A stretch of DNA of 64,000 bases from Sinorhizobium sp. 6-70 (GTDB taxonomy: Bacteria; Pseudomonadota; Alphaproteobacteria; Rhizobiales; Rhizobiaceae), in the NCBI RefSeq assembly GCF_030124375.1, contig NZ_JASKLS010000003.1:168052-232051 (forward strand), in the 5' to 3' direction. Numbering within the stretch: position 1 is the stretch's first letter; the number at the start of each line of letters is the position of its first letter. Position numbers and translations under genes: made by a program. Shown piece by piece: positions 17,008-25,919 of this stretch. The notes below the pieces were generated by a model that had not been told where the DNA came from, ran no database searches, and saw nothing but the letters and a program-made list of their open reading frames with translations.

Positions 17008-17787
17008 ATGGGCAACCGGCTCGATGGCAAACGCATCGTCATAACGGGTGCGGCCCAGGGCATTGGCCTTGCGATGGCCGAAGTCTTCCACGGCGAGGGC
17101 GCCAGCCTCTTTCTGATCGATCGCGATGGGCCGCTCTTGGAAAAGGAAGCAGCAAGACTCCGGGCCGAGGGCGGCCCGGTGTCTTCGGCCGTCGCAGACA
17201 TTACCGGTGCCCACGCAATCGCTGCGGCCTTCGCCAGGGCCGAGAAAACCATCGGGCGCCCCAACGCGCTGGTCAACAACGCCGGCATCAACGTCTTCGC
17301 GGAGCCGCTGGCGACGAGCGAGGAGGACTGGCAGCGCTGCTTCGATGTGAACCTCAAGGGCGCCTGGAACTGCTGCAAGGCCGCGCTCCCGGGCATGATC
17401 GAGGCGGGCGGTGGGGTCATCCTCAATATCGCCTCGACGCATGCCTTCACAATCATTCCGCACACCTTCCCCTACCCCGTTGCCAAGCACGCGCTGATCG
17501 GCATGACGAAGTCACTCGGCATCGAATATGCATCGAAGGGAATCCGCGTGAACGCCCTGGCGCCGGGCTATGTGCGGACCCAGAAGGTGATCGACTACTG
17601 GAACAGCTTTCCCGATCCGGCAGCGGCCGAAGCGGAAACGATGAAGCTGCATCCGGGCGCACGCATCGCGACGCCGGACGAAATCGCCCGCGCCGCCCTG
17701 TTCATGATTTCCGATGAGTGCGCGTTCATGAATGCTACCTGCCTGACGGTGGATGGCGGCCTTAGCGTGCTCCATCATCCGGCCTGA
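17008..17787 (+). CDS. SDR family oxidoreductase, probable sugar 1-dehydrogenase
   Basis: 259-residue classical short-chain dehydrogenase. The cofactor loop is TGAAQGIGLAMAE, followed by NNAGIN, the catalytic Ser in NIASTHAF, and YPVAKHALIGMTKSLG (YxxxK). The acidic LIDRD after the second strand suggests NAD rather than NADP. AAAGAGGAGGAAGG precedes the ATG. Set behind dgoD and near araFGH and an aldose epimerase, a galactose or arabinose 1-dehydrogenase feeding the galactonate route is a reasonable guess, but SDR substrates cannot be read from sequence. A RIME1 repeat separates it from dgoD. Confidence 0.88.
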   Translation: MGNRLDGKRIVITGAAQGIGLAMAEVFHGEGASLFLIDRDGPLLEKEAARLRAEGGPVSSAVADITGAHAIAAAFARAEKTIGRPNALVNNAGINVFAEPLATSEEDWQRCFDVNLKGAWNCCKAALPGMIEAGGGVILNIASTHAFTIIPHTFPYPVAKHALIGMTKSLGIEYASKGIRVNALAPGYVRTQKVIDYWNSFPDPAAAEAETMKLHPGARIATPDEIARAALFMISDECAFMNATCLTVDGGLSVLHHPA

Positions 17788-17918
17788 TTGGCGGTTCCCG
17801 GCGTCGCCGCGACAAAGGCAGCGTGGTCGGCCCCGCGCTTCGACAGCAGTTCCGCTGCAGGCGGTTATTGAAGGCCGTGTGCACCGTCGTCTCCCTGGGT
17901 GTGCGCGTGGGGACGCAT

Positions 17919-18209
17919 TCATTCCAGGGGCCGCTGTCCATCGTTCCCTTCCTCGGACGCCTGACCTCCAAGGATCGTCAGGAAGGCTTCCCTCGAGGCG
18001 CAAATGAAGGCCGCGCGCGCTTCACCCGGGCTCCTCCGGTGCTTTAGCGCCGCCTCGCAGGCGCGCATCGCATAGCTGTAATAGGCGCCACCTCGAACTG
18101 GCCATTCGCGCTCCAAACACTTCATTGCGTCGAGCGGTCCAACGACCGTGCGACATTTCCCGTCCAGCATGCTGATACTGACCGGCGCCCCCCATGGAAT
18201 CTCGTACAT
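17919..18209 (-). CDS. DUF982 small protein
   Basis: 96 residues. Family pattern: a start with WGAPVSISM, GPLDAMKCLEREWPVRGG, ACEAALKHRRSPGEARAAFI and ASREAFLTI. DUF982 proteins are small, of unknown function and multiplied in Rhizobiaceae. AGGAAAGGAAAGCG precedes the ATG. A second DUF982 gene lies 227 bp upstream in the same orientation. The C-terminal dozen residues run beyond the conserved domain. Confidence 0.82.
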   Translation of the reverse strand: MYEIPWGAPVSISMLDGKCRTVVGPLDAMKCLEREWPVRGGAYYSYAMRACEAALKHRRSPGEARAAFICASREAFLTILGGQASEEGNDGQRPLE

Positions 18210-18436
18210 CGCTTTCCTTTCCTGTCCCCGAGCGGGGGCATCGGCGCGGGGTGAGGAACGAGCGAAACGGGTTTCCGCGCATCCCGCGAGCTGGAATGGC
18301 TTGGGCCAAATGACTTCGGACCGGCCGGTGCCGGGTCATGCCCAATGACTTTCGACTTGTGGCATCATGATTTCCGAAAGATCGAATCCGACTTTCCGGC
18401 TGATGCTCTTGTGCGACGCTTCCGGGTTGCGAATGC

Positions 18437-18688
18437 CTACCGGCTCCGGATGGAGAGGTGCGCCTCTTCGGCAGCCTTGATAAATGCCCTGCGGGCTTTC
18501 TCGGTCTTGACCTTGCCCTCGAGGGCCTGCAGGCAGACGCGTTTTGCGGCGGCAAGGGCACGCCCGTTCTGATGGGGCCACCGCAGCATCAGGCACTCGA
18601 CGGCCTCGCGCGTGCTCTTCACGTCGCGGTATTTGCCTGCGTCACCGAGTTCCAACTGGACACTCCTGTCCCACCAGAAACTGTGCAT
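18437..18688 (-). CDS. DUF982 small protein
   Basis: 83 residues from the ATG at 18688 (MHSFWWDRSVQLELGDAGK). The domain pattern STREAVECLMLRWPHQNG, VCLQALEGKVKTEKARRAFI and AAEEAHL marks it as DUF982 and a paralogue of the gene at 17919-18209. A longer in-frame start at 18805 would add 39 residues with no family counterpart, so the short form is preferred. Function unknown. Confidence 0.8.
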   Translation of the reverse strand: MHSFWWDRSVQLELGDAGKYRDVKSTREAVECLMLRWPHQNGRALAAAKRVCLQALEGKVKTEKARRAFIKAAEEAHLSIRSR

Positions 18689-19118
18689 GGCGTCCTGCCT
18701 CACAGGTCGTTTTCGTTGGAATTCAAACCCGTGGGAGCCGGTTTTGGTTCCATCCGTAACACGAGAACGGTGGGATATTATCGCGCAATTGGTGTTTCTG
18801 CGCACGCCCTATGAGACGGCGAAGTGGCGTGTCGGTCGCGCGTCCACCCTTGACGAGACGCTTGCCGCTGCTAAGTAAGAGACGATCCCGCCTTTTAGAC
18901 ATCGAACCGCGGGACGAACATTGGTGCCGGGCCCCTCTGGCGAGAGTTTTACGGCGCTCTCGTGATGTCGGTACCGCCAGCAAATGAGCCGGCGGATTAG
19001 CTACCATGAAAACTCAACTCATGCCCAACGCATGTGCCTGTTCGGCTGTGCGCTTTTTCCTTACTGAAGATCTCTCGTTCGTAATCGCCGAGGCACATTG
19101 TGCCGGGGAGGATCGTCC
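18689..19118. other. Intergenic region, 430 bp, no gene recognised
   Basis: Lies between the DUF982 gene and the divergent DUF475 gene. Short open frames exist on both strands but show no family features or good ribosome sites. It presumably holds the promoters of both flanking genes; no convincing palindrome or RNA structure was seen. Confidence 0.5.
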
Positions 19119-20216
19119 ATGATCCAGCCCCATTCGCACACGACCGGCCTCGGCTATTTCAAGTGGGCCTTTATCGTGACAGGCCTCGGTCTGCTGCTTG
19201 GCGTCTGGCTCGGCTGGCAGTCGACCGGTACTTTCAGCGGCACCATGACCGTCTTCTTCATCTGCGCGGTGCTCGCTGTTCTCGAAATTTCGCTCTCCTT
19301 CGACAACGCCATCGTCAACGCCAACAAGCTCAAGGAGATGACGCCGGTCTGGCAACACCGGTTTCTGACCTGGGGCATCATCATTGCCGTCTTCGGCATG
19401 CGTATCGTCTTTCCGCTGCTGATCGTCGTCATAGCCGCCAATATCGGGCCGATTGACGCGGTCATCCTGGCGGCGGTGCGCCCCGAAGAATACGCCCGTA
19501 TCATGAACGATGCACATCTGCCGATCGCCGCCTTCGGCGGAACGTTCCTGATGATGGTCGGTCTCACCTACTTCTTCGATCAGGAGAAGGACGTGCACTG
19601 GATCGCCTGGCTGGAGCGCAAGATGGCACGCTTCGCAACGATCAAGGGCATCGAGATCGCCCTTGTCCTGAGCGTCATCCTGGCGTTCTCGACCTTGCTC
19701 GAAGCCGAGCATGTGCACACCTTCGTCTATGCCAGCATCTATGGTCTGCTTACCTTCCTCGTTGTCGAGGTTGTCGGCGGTCTGCTCGATGCTTCGCAAC
19801 AGACGATGAGCGCGGCGGCGAAGGGCGGTTTCGGTGCGTTTCTCTACCTGGAAGTGCTCGATGCCAGCTTTTCGTTCGACGGCGTCATCGGGGCCTTCGC
19901 CTTGACGCAGAACCTGTTCATCATCGCGATCGGTCTCGGCATTGGCGCCATGTATGTCCGCTCGATGACGGTCATGCTGGTCGAGAAGGGCACGCTCAAC
20001 GAATATCGCTACCTGGAGCATGGTGCCTTCTACGCGATCCTGATCCTTTCGGTGGTGATGTATTTCCAGACGCTGATCCACATTCCGGAGGTCATTACCG
20101 GTCTTGGTGGCGCGGGCCTCATCGGCCTTTCGTGGTGGTCGTCGATCCGTCACAATCGGCGCCACCCAGAGGCCAGTGAAAACGAGCCGAACCAGCGGTT
20201 TCGCGTCGAGGCCTGA
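19119..20216 (+). CDS. DUF475 integral membrane protein (TerC-like)
   Basis: 365 residues with about 8-9 hydrophobic segments. The acidic membrane motif EISLSFDNAIVNANKLKEM near residue 62 and its second-half counterpart EVLDASFSFDGVIGAFALTQ near residue 245 are the TerC/DUF475 hallmarks, thought to coordinate or transport metal ions such as manganese. The start at 19119 follows GGGGAGGATCGTCC. The gene is monocistronic, with a terminator at 20247-20283. Role in metal homeostasis or tellurite-type stress is family-based inference. Confidence 0.9.
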   Translation: MIQPHSHTTGLGYFKWAFIVTGLGLLLGVWLGWQSTGTFSGTMTVFFICAVLAVLEISLSFDNAIVNANKLKEMTPVWQHRFLTWGIIIAVFGMRIVFPLLIVVIAANIGPIDAVILAAVRPEEYARIMNDAHLPIAAFGGTFLMMVGLTYFFDQEKDVHWIAWLERKMARFATIKGIEIALVLSVILAFSTLLEAEHVHTFVYASIYGLLTFLVVEVVGGLLDASQQTMSAAAKGGFGAFLYLEVLDASFSFDGVIGAFALTQNLFIIAIGLGIGAMYVRSMTVMLVEKGTLNEYRYLEHGAFYAILILSVVMYFQTLIHIPEVITGLGGAGLIGLSWWSSIRHNRRHPEASENEPNQRFRVEA

Positions 20217-20246
20217 GAGCGAGGTAAGGCATTAGAAACGTTGTCG

Positions 20247-20283
20247 AAAACGGCTCGGCGAGATAACCGCAGGGCCGTTTTTT
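20247..20283 (+). terminator. Rho-independent terminator after DUF475 gene
   Basis: AAAACGGC (20247-20254) pairs with GCCGTTTT (20274-20281), followed by further T. The A-rich left arm and T-tail make it potentially usable from either strand. Confidence 0.78.
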
Positions 20284-20320
20284 GCTGTCGTCGGATGCGG
20301 AATAAGCGGCGCCTAAGCCA

Positions 20321-20334
20321 TTGATCTGGGTCAA
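20321..20334 (+). promoter_or_regulatory. FNR/FixK-type box upstream of universal stress protein gene
   Basis: TTGATCTGGGTCAA fits the TTGA-N6-TCAA pattern recognised by FNR/FixK/FnrN regulators. Its centre is about 61 bp before the ATG, allowing a -41.5 position relative to a start near 20369. This would place the stress gene under low-oxygen control, as is known for many rhizobial Usp genes. Confidence 0.65.
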
Positions 20335-20388
20335 TGTGATTGACGGCGATGCGGTTAGACTGAACTCCGAAGTCAACGGGAGATTTTC

Positions 20389-20832
20389 ATGTTCCGCAAC
20401 ATTCTCATTCCCACCGACGGTTCGCCGCTCGCTACGCTCGCCCTGGATGCCGGTATTGCCTTTGCCAAAGAAGCCGGAGCGAAGATCACGGTGCTGACCG
20501 TGATGGAGCCATTCAATCTCTTTTCGACCGATGCGGAACAGCTCGCCAGCACGAAGGAGGAATATGAGGCGTTGTCCCGTCAGCATGCCGGGGAAATACT
20601 TGCCGCCGCTACGGCGAAGTCCGAGCGGACCGGCGTACCGTGCGAAACGGATCAGGCCCGCAGCCACGAGGTCTACCGTGCAATCATCAACAAAGCGCAC
20701 GATATCGGTGCCGATCTCATCATCATGGCGTCGCACGGCCGCGGCGGTGTCGGTGCCCTGATCATCGGTAGCGTCGCCGCGAAGGTGTTGACGCATTCGA
20801 CGATCCCCGTGCTCATCTACAGGAACAAGTAG
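20389..20832 (+). CDS. Universal stress protein, UspA family
   Basis: 147 residues, single Usp domain. It starts MFRNILIPTDGSPLATLALD and ends with the ATP-binding loop type GRGGVGALIIGSVAAKVL followed by STIPVLIYR, the G-2x-G-9x-G-S/T pattern of the ATP-binding (MJ0577-like) class. CGGGAGATTTTC precedes the ATG. A FixK/FNR-like box lies upstream, so induction in microoxic or nodule conditions is likely. Ends with a strong terminator at 20886-20916. Confidence 0.93.
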   Translation: MFRNILIPTDGSPLATLALDAGIAFAKEAGAKITVLTVMEPFNLFSTDAEQLASTKEEYEALSRQHAGEILAAATAKSERTGVPCETDQARSHEVYRAIINKAHDIGADLIIMASHGRGGVGALIIGSVAAKVLTHSTIPVLIYRNK

Positions 20833-20885
20833 CGCGCGAAGCGGTCAAGCCGCGACGAATTTTCTTCGGCTTTCCAGGTTTTCGG

Positions 20886-20916
20886 CCCGGCGTCTCACAA
20901 CGCCGGGATTTTTTTT
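20886..20916 (+). terminator. Rho-independent terminator after usp gene
   Basis: CCCGGCG (20886-20892) and CGCCGGG (20901-20907) form a GC stem with an 8-base loop, followed by ATTTTTTTT. Textbook intrinsic terminator. Confidence 0.88.
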
Positions 20917-21001
20917 GGCCATTGCCGGAAAAGCGTCAAAGTTTCGCGTGATGGGGTGCGTGCCTGGTGGACGGCTGCGGGGGACCGATCCGTTCGACCT
21001 A

Positions 21002-21048
21002 CTGCATGTATCCTTAAATCGTAGCCGATCTAAGGATAAAACATGTAG
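21002..21048. repeat. RIME1-type half element (ATG-rich palindrome only)
   Basis: CTGCATGTATCCTTAAATCG pairs with the diverged right arm ending ACATGTAG (21041-21048). Only one of the two RIME1 palindromes is present. It sits directly upstream of the small hypothetical gene at 21079. Confidence 0.72.
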
Positions 21049-21078
21049 CAATTCAGAGTGCTGAAACGGCGGGGAGGG

Positions 21079-21426
21079 ATGTCCTTGAGCGTCAATCCGA
21101 ACGATCTTGCGCTTCTTGCGGTGATGCGGCGCTACTTCCTGGTGAAGGATGAAGTCAATGTTCTGAAGGCCCGTCTGGAGGCCTCCCGGAAGGACGTCGC
21201 TGAGGAAATCAACCGCTTCTACGACCCGCGCACGAATGCGACCCATGCCGAAGACATTCTGGCGTGGCACCGGCTCAGGAAGGAGATGGATGAATTGATG
21301 AGCCTTGCCGCGACCTGGGGTAGGGGCGGCAACATCGAGACCCAGCAGCTTGCGTTGGAAGCGGCTGCGGAACCCGCTGCGGCCAACATCCCCTCTTTTC
21401 TCGATGTCCGGCCGTCATTGGATTGA
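21079..21426 (+). CDS. Hypothetical protein, 115 residues
   Basis: No family recognised. MSLSVNPNDLALLAVMRRYFL leads into a charged helical stretch (VKDEVNVLKARLEASRKDVAEE) with heptad-like spacing that could be a short coiled coil, then EDILAWHRLRKEMDELMSLA and an Ala/Glu-rich tail. No signal peptide or membrane segment. The ATG at 21079 is favoured by GGGGAGGG immediately upstream; a GTG-like start at 21058 lies in the repeat edge. Convergent with the DUF1275 gene, 12 bp apart. Confidence 0.55.
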   Translation: MSLSVNPNDLALLAVMRRYFLVKDEVNVLKARLEASRKDVAEEINRFYDPRTNATHAEDILAWHRLRKEMDELMSLAATWGRGGNIETQQLALEAAAEPAAANIPSFLDVRPSLD

Positions 21427-21438
21427 AGGGCGATCCGT

Positions 21439-22182
21439 TTATCGGTTCAAGGCAGACCGCACGTCCTCGATCACGGGGAGTGCCGCGATGAGCACCAAGG
21501 GTGCCGCAAGAAAAAGCGCCGCAGAAACGCCCAGTTTGTTGAAGAGAAGGGCGCCGCAAATCCCGCCAACCAGGAAAAGGCCGATCAGGGACGTGAGAAG
21601 ACGCAACTTCCGGCGGTCGGCGCGGACATGCAGTCTGGAGCTTCTGGCGCTGTCGCGGTTCCAGTAGACCAGCTTGCCGATCTCGATGCCCGTGTCGGTC
21701 ACCAGGCCGGTCACGTGGGTGGTGCGGATTCTTGCGCCGGAGAGCTTCGTGATGATGGCGTTCTGCAGCCCCATGATGAAGCAGAGAAGCATGATCGTTG
21801 CCGATACGGCGACGGTTTCGCTGAGGTGGTTCCCGCTTATTGCGAAGCAGACAAGCAGGAATGCCTCGAACAGCAGCGGAAGCGCATATTCCGCCTGCAG
21901 GTCCAGCCGCCGGCCCCAGTTGATGAGGATGGCGGAGGTGGCGGCGCCGGCAACGAAGGAAAAGAGCGCGGAAAGGCCGGCTACAACCAGTGCAATATTA
22001 CCAAGGACGATGTTGTCCGCGATCGCCGAGACGATACCCGACATATGCGACGTATATTGATGTACAGCCATGAAGCCGCCAGCATTGGCAGCCCCGGCGA
22101 CGAATGTCAGGTAGAAGGCGAGATGGCGATCGGTCGCCTCACTGCGTTCCTTCGCAGTCAGGTTGCGGAGATAGTATTTCAT
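21439..22182 (-). CDS. DUF1275 family membrane protein (YoaK-like)
   Basis: 247 residues, about six hydrophobic segments. Family pattern: LAFYLTFVAGAANAGGFMAV, QYTSHMSGIVSAIADN, FVAGAATSAILINW, MGLQNAIITKLSGARIRTTHVTG and VTDTGIEIGKLVYW. The conserved SHMSG and THVTG motifs are present. Function is unknown. Close homologues are widespread in rhizobia. Its start region overlaps a 346-bp gap before the divergent secretion operon. Confidence 0.88.
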   Translation of the reverse strand: MKYYLRNLTAKERSEATDRHLAFYLTFVAGAANAGGFMAVHQYTSHMSGIVSAIADNIVLGNIALVVAGLSALFSFVAGAATSAILINWGRRLDLQAEYALPLLFEAFLLVCFAISGNHLSETVAVSATIMLLCFIMGLQNAIITKLSGARIRTTHVTGLVTDTGIEIGKLVYWNRDSARSSRLHVRADRRKLRLLTSLIGLFLVGGICGALLFNKLGVSAALFLAAPLVLIAALPVIEDVRSALNR

Positions 22183-22528
22183 GTTCGGTCGTTGGTGCCG
22201 AAAAGTGTCGGATTGGCAGATGGGAAGTGCGATTCATCCGATAGCACAAGATCGGCGCAGCTGTCCGTCCAATCTTGCGTTTGGTATAGTTTATCGCGGG
22301 CGTATATGCGCGGCGGGGATATGCAGAAGGATGCGCCGCGTGCGGGAAGACCGAAGGGGCGCTTTGCCGGCGATACGGGGCCAAACAAACTCGGCCCGAC
22401 AGCAGTCAATAATTTAAGCTTTCGAAGGGATAATTGTTTCCCGGGGAACAACTCTACATTGCTGCCTCTGGATAGATCGGTCAGCAGAGTTCAAGCGGCC
22501 CGCTGGGCCGGCGCGGAGATTTCAATCA
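22183..22528. other. Intergenic region, 346 bp, divergent promoters
   Basis: AT-richer than the surroundings and placed between the DUF1275 gene and the type I secretion operon, so both promoters must lie here. A possible short frame from 22321 on the plus strand has no recognisable features. No clear palindrome was found. Confidence 0.5.
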
Positions 22529-24298
22529 GTGCCTAAATCAAAAGCAGCATCAAATCGAACGAGCATCGATCCCGCGGAGGCGTTGCGAGGCTGCCGCACG
22601 GCCTTCATCGGCGTCGGTATGGCCAGCGCGCTCGTCAACATTCTCTATCTCACCGGCTCGTTCTTCATGCTTGAAGTCTACGACCGGGTCCTGCCGAGCC
22701 GAAGCATTCCTTCGCTGATCGCGCTCTCCTTCCTGGCACTGCTGCTCTACGGCTTCCAGGGCGCGTTCGAGCTGATCCGCGGCCGCATGCTGGTGCGTAT
22801 CGCCGGCGCCCTCGACGAAACGATGAGCGCTCGGATCTACCGGGCGCTCGTCAAGGCACCCTTGAAGCTGAGGATGCAGGGAGATGGTCTGCAGGCGCTG
22901 CGTGATTTCGACCAGGTGCGATCCTTCCTGTCAGGCGCTGGTCCGGCTGCCCTGTTCGACCTGCCGTGGCTGCCCTTCTATATCGCCATCTGCTTTCTCT
23001 TCCATCCTGTCATCGGCTTCATAGCGATCGGCGGCGGGCTGGTCCTTACACTTCTGACCTATCTCACCAATAGCGGCACCCAGGCGCCGGCCAAGAAGGC
23101 GGCGGAGGCGGGAGGGCTGCGCAATGCTTTCGCCCAAGCGTCGCAGCGCAATGCCGAGGTCGTTCAGGCCATGGGCATGGCAGGGCGGATGACCGACCTC
23201 TGGGAACGGCGCAACGAGGATTTCCGCCTGGAAAACCGTCGCACATCCGATATCGGCAATGGCTATGGTGCGGTGTCGAAGGTCTTCCGCATGGCGTTGC
23301 AGTCAGGTGTGCTGGCGGCGGGTGCGGTTCTGGTGATCAAGGGCGAAGCCTCGCCGGGCATCATCATCGCCGGCTCGATCCTGACGGCTCGCGCGCTTGC
23401 GCCCGTGGAGCTCGCCATCGGCAACTGGCGCGGTCTCGTCGCCGCGCGGCAGAGCTGGCAACGGCTGAAGGACCTGCTCAAGGCACTGCCGGAGGCCGAG
23501 GCGCCGCTGGCGCTGCCGGCCCCGCGCGACCGCCTGAGCGTCGAGGGACTGGCGAGCGGACCGCCGGCGGCCCAGCGGTTGATCTTCACCGACATCAGTT
23601 TCACCGTCCGTGCCGGCAGCGCGCTCGGCGTGATCGGTCCGAGCGCGTCGGGCAAGTCCTCGCTCGCCCGCGCCATCCTCGGCGTTTGGCCGGCCTATCG
23701 CGGTTCCGTGCGGCTTGACGGCGCGGCTCTCGACCAATGGGACAGCGATGCCCTCGGCAAGCATATCGGCTATTTGCCACAGGACGTGGAACTTTTCGCT
23801 GGAACGGTTGCACAGAATATCTGCCGTTTCGCTGAAGACGCTACGCCCGAGGCGATCGTCGCGGCTGCCACGGCGGCGCGCGTCAACGACCTGATCCTTC
23901 GCCTTCCGAACGGCTATGAAACCGAAATCGGCGAGGGCGGCACTGCGCTTTCGGCCGGGCAGCGCCAGCGCATAGCGCTCGCCAGAGCGCTTTATGGAGA
24001 TCCCTTCCTCGTCGTGCTCGACGAGCCCAATTCCAATCTCGACGCCGAAGGCGAGCAGGCGCTCAGCGAGGCGATCATGAATGTTCGCGCCCGCGGCGGC
24101 ATCGTTGTCGTTATCGCGCATCGGCCGAGCGCGCTTGCGAGCACCGACCTCGTGCTGATGATGCAGGACGGGCGCATGCAGGCCTTCGGACCGAAGGATG
24201 AGGTGCTGGGCAAGGTGCTGCGCAGGGAACGCGTGCAGCAGTCAGAGCGGCCGGCGCCGCTCAAAATTGTCGGGGACGGCCAGGAGGTGGCGAAATGA
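22529..24298 (+). CDS. Type I secretion ABC transporter, permease/ATPase (PrtD/PrsD-like)
   Basis: 589 residues. An N-terminal six-helix membrane domain (for example SALVNILYLTGSFFMLEVYDRVLPSR split over the first two segments) is followed by an ATPase with Walker A GPSASGKSSL near residue 372, Q-loop YLPQDVELF, signature LSAGQRQRIALARALY and Walker B LVVLDEPNSNLD. This is the PrtD subgroup without an N-terminal peptidase-like domain, which exports RTX proteins with uncleaved C-terminal signals. The start is a GTG at 22529 preceded by GGAGATTTCAATCA. It overlaps the adaptor gene by 4 bases. Confidence 0.93.
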   Translation: MPKSKAASNRTSIDPAEALRGCRTAFIGVGMASALVNILYLTGSFFMLEVYDRVLPSRSIPSLIALSFLALLLYGFQGAFELIRGRMLVRIAGALDETMSARIYRALVKAPLKLRMQGDGLQALRDFDQVRSFLSGAGPAALFDLPWLPFYIAICFLFHPVIGFIAIGGGLVLTLLTYLTNSGTQAPAKKAAEAGGLRNAFAQASQRNAEVVQAMGMAGRMTDLWERRNEDFRLENRRTSDIGNGYGAVSKVFRMALQSGVLAAGAVLVIKGEASPGIIIAGSILTARALAPVELAIGNWRGLVAARQSWQRLKDLLKALPEAEAPLALPAPRDRLSVEGLASGPPAAQRLIFTDISFTVRAGSALGVIGPSASGKSSLARAILGVWPAYRGSVRLDGAALDQWDSDALGKHIGYLPQDVELFAGTVAQNICRFAEDATPEAIVAAATAARVNDLILRLPNGYETEIGEGGTALSAGQRQRIALARALYGDPFLVVLDEPNSNLDAEGEQALSEAIMNVRARGGIVVVIAHRPSALASTDLVLMMQDGRMQAFGPKDEVLGKVLRRERVQQSERPAPLKIVGDGQEVAK

Positions 24299-25611
24299 GC
24301 GACGGGAAGAAGCAGGTGTTGAGCGCCCGCCGCTCGCTCGGGCGCCACATGATCGCGGTCTCCACATTGGCTATCGCCCTTGTCGTTGGCGTGGGCGGCT
24401 GGGCGGCGACGACGGAGCTGTCGAGCGCGATCGTTGCCGGTGGCGTCGTCGTTGTCGACGACAATGTCAAGAAGGTCCAGCACCTGACCGGCGGGATCGT
24501 CGGCGAGCTCCTGGTCCGCGAAGGCGACCGGGTTCATGCGGGTCAAGTGCTGATCCGTCTCGACGGTACTACCGTTCGCGCCAATCTGGCGATTGTCGAA
24601 AGCACGCTGGCGCAACTCTATGCCCGCCGCGCCCGGCTTCAGGCCGAGCGCCTTGGTGCCGTCTCTTTCGAAGTCGACAAGGATCTCGACAAGTTCATCT
24701 CCAGTGCCGCGGCGACGAAGCTCGTCGATGGCGAGCAGAGGCTCTTTGCCAGCCGCCGGTCGGCGCTTATCGGCATGAAAGACCAGCTCGCCTCCCGAAA
24801 GGCGCAGTTGGCCGACGAAATCGAGGGGCTTACGGTCCAGTTGCAGGCGATCGAGGACGCGCTCAAGCTGATCGCGGAGGAGCTTACCGGTGTCGATTCG
24901 CTCTACGGCCAGGGCCTGGTGCCGATGCAGCGTGTAACGACGCTGAAGCGCCAGCGTGCCGAACTCGAGGGTGACCGCGGACAGCGCATCGCCGCCCGCG
25001 CCCAGGCGCGCGGCAAGTCGAGCGAGATCGACCTGCAGATCCTCCAGCTCGATGAGGATCGGCGGACGGAGATCTCCAAGGACCTGACGGATGTCGAGGC
25101 GAAGATCGCCGAATACGAGGAGCGGCGGACCGCGGCATCCGACCAGTTGCGTCGGCTCGATATTACGGCGCCGCTTTCCGGCCGCGTCTATCAGCTCGCC
25201 GTGCACACGGTAAACGGCGTGGTCAATCCCGGTGAAACGCTGATGCTCGTCGTGCCCGAGGCCGACGACCTGACGGTTGAGGCGCGCGTTGCGACCCATG
25301 ACATCGACCAGATCCATGTCGGCCAGCCGGTCGAAATCCGCTTCAGCGCCTTCAATCAGCGCACGACGCCGGAGGTCGAGGCGGAGGTGGCAACGATCGC
25401 GCCGGACCTCGTTACCGACGAGCGCACCGGCGCCAGCTACTACCCCTTGCGCATCCGGCCGAAGAAGGAGAGCCTCGCCAAGCTCAATGGGCTCTCGCTC
25501 TATCCCGGCATGCCGGCCGAGGTGTTCATCAAGATCGCCGATCGCACCGTGATCTCCTACCTGACGAAGCCGCTCACCGACCAGATGCGGCATGCGTTCC
25601 GGGAGGATTAA
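24295..25611 (+). CDS. HlyD-family type I secretion periplasmic adaptor (PrtE/PrsE-like)
   Basis: 438 residues. One N-terminal transmembrane anchor (HMIAVSTLAIALVVGVGGW) is followed by a lipoyl-like half with GGVVVVDDNVKKVQHLTGG and IVGELLVREGDRVHAGQVL, a long alpha-helical hairpin, and the C-terminal RLDITAPLSGRVYQLAVHT and PLRIRPKKE segments typical of PrtE. It links the inner-membrane exporter to an outer-membrane TolC-like channel, which is not encoded here. ATGA overlap with the ABC gene shows translational coupling. The RTX protein at 36285 is the nearest plausible cargo. Confidence 0.93.
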   Translation: MSDGKKQVLSARRSLGRHMIAVSTLAIALVVGVGGWAATTELSSAIVAGGVVVVDDNVKKVQHLTGGIVGELLVREGDRVHAGQVLIRLDGTTVRANLAIVESTLAQLYARRARLQAERLGAVSFEVDKDLDKFISSAAATKLVDGEQRLFASRRSALIGMKDQLASRKAQLADEIEGLTVQLQAIEDALKLIAEELTGVDSLYGQGLVPMQRVTTLKRQRAELEGDRGQRIAARAQARGKSSEIDLQILQLDEDRRTEISKDLTDVEAKIAEYEERRTAASDQLRRLDITAPLSGRVYQLAVHTVNGVVNPGETLMLVVPEADDLTVEARVATHDIDQIHVGQPVEIRFSAFNQRTTPEVEAEVATIAPDLVTDERTGASYYPLRIRPKKESLAKLNGLSLYPGMPAEVFIKIADRTVISYLTKPLTDQMRHAFRED

Positions 25612-25865
25612 TCCGGCGCGATTCAACGGAAAGTGCGCAACCGTTTTCCATCCGGAATTGGTTGCGCACGGTTCAAGCTAATTCCAGGTTCGGCGGGCGA
25701 GCGCGTCCGCGTTTCATGCCAGCCTCTTCACCAGCAAATCTTCGTTGCGGTCCATACAGGCTACCCATCCTTAGGTGTAGCTCGATCGCCAACCTGCTTC
25801 ACCATAGAGTCCGCGACGTGGCTCGTGACCGACACGCCTCGATCACGCAGAACAAGAAGCACATC

Positions 25866-25919
25866 ATGTCGCAGGCAGAACCAAACCCCGTACGATTGGT
25901 AAGCAGGAGACAAACATGA
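25866..25919 (+). other. 17-codon leader ORF overlapping the MBL gene start
   Basis: ATG at 25866 corresponds by alignment to the real start of the paralogue at 33215. Here a one-base deletion shifts the frame so it ends at TGA 25917-25919, overlapping the ATG at 25916 as ATGA. The result is either a coupled leader peptide or simply the relic of the old start. Confidence 0.55.
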
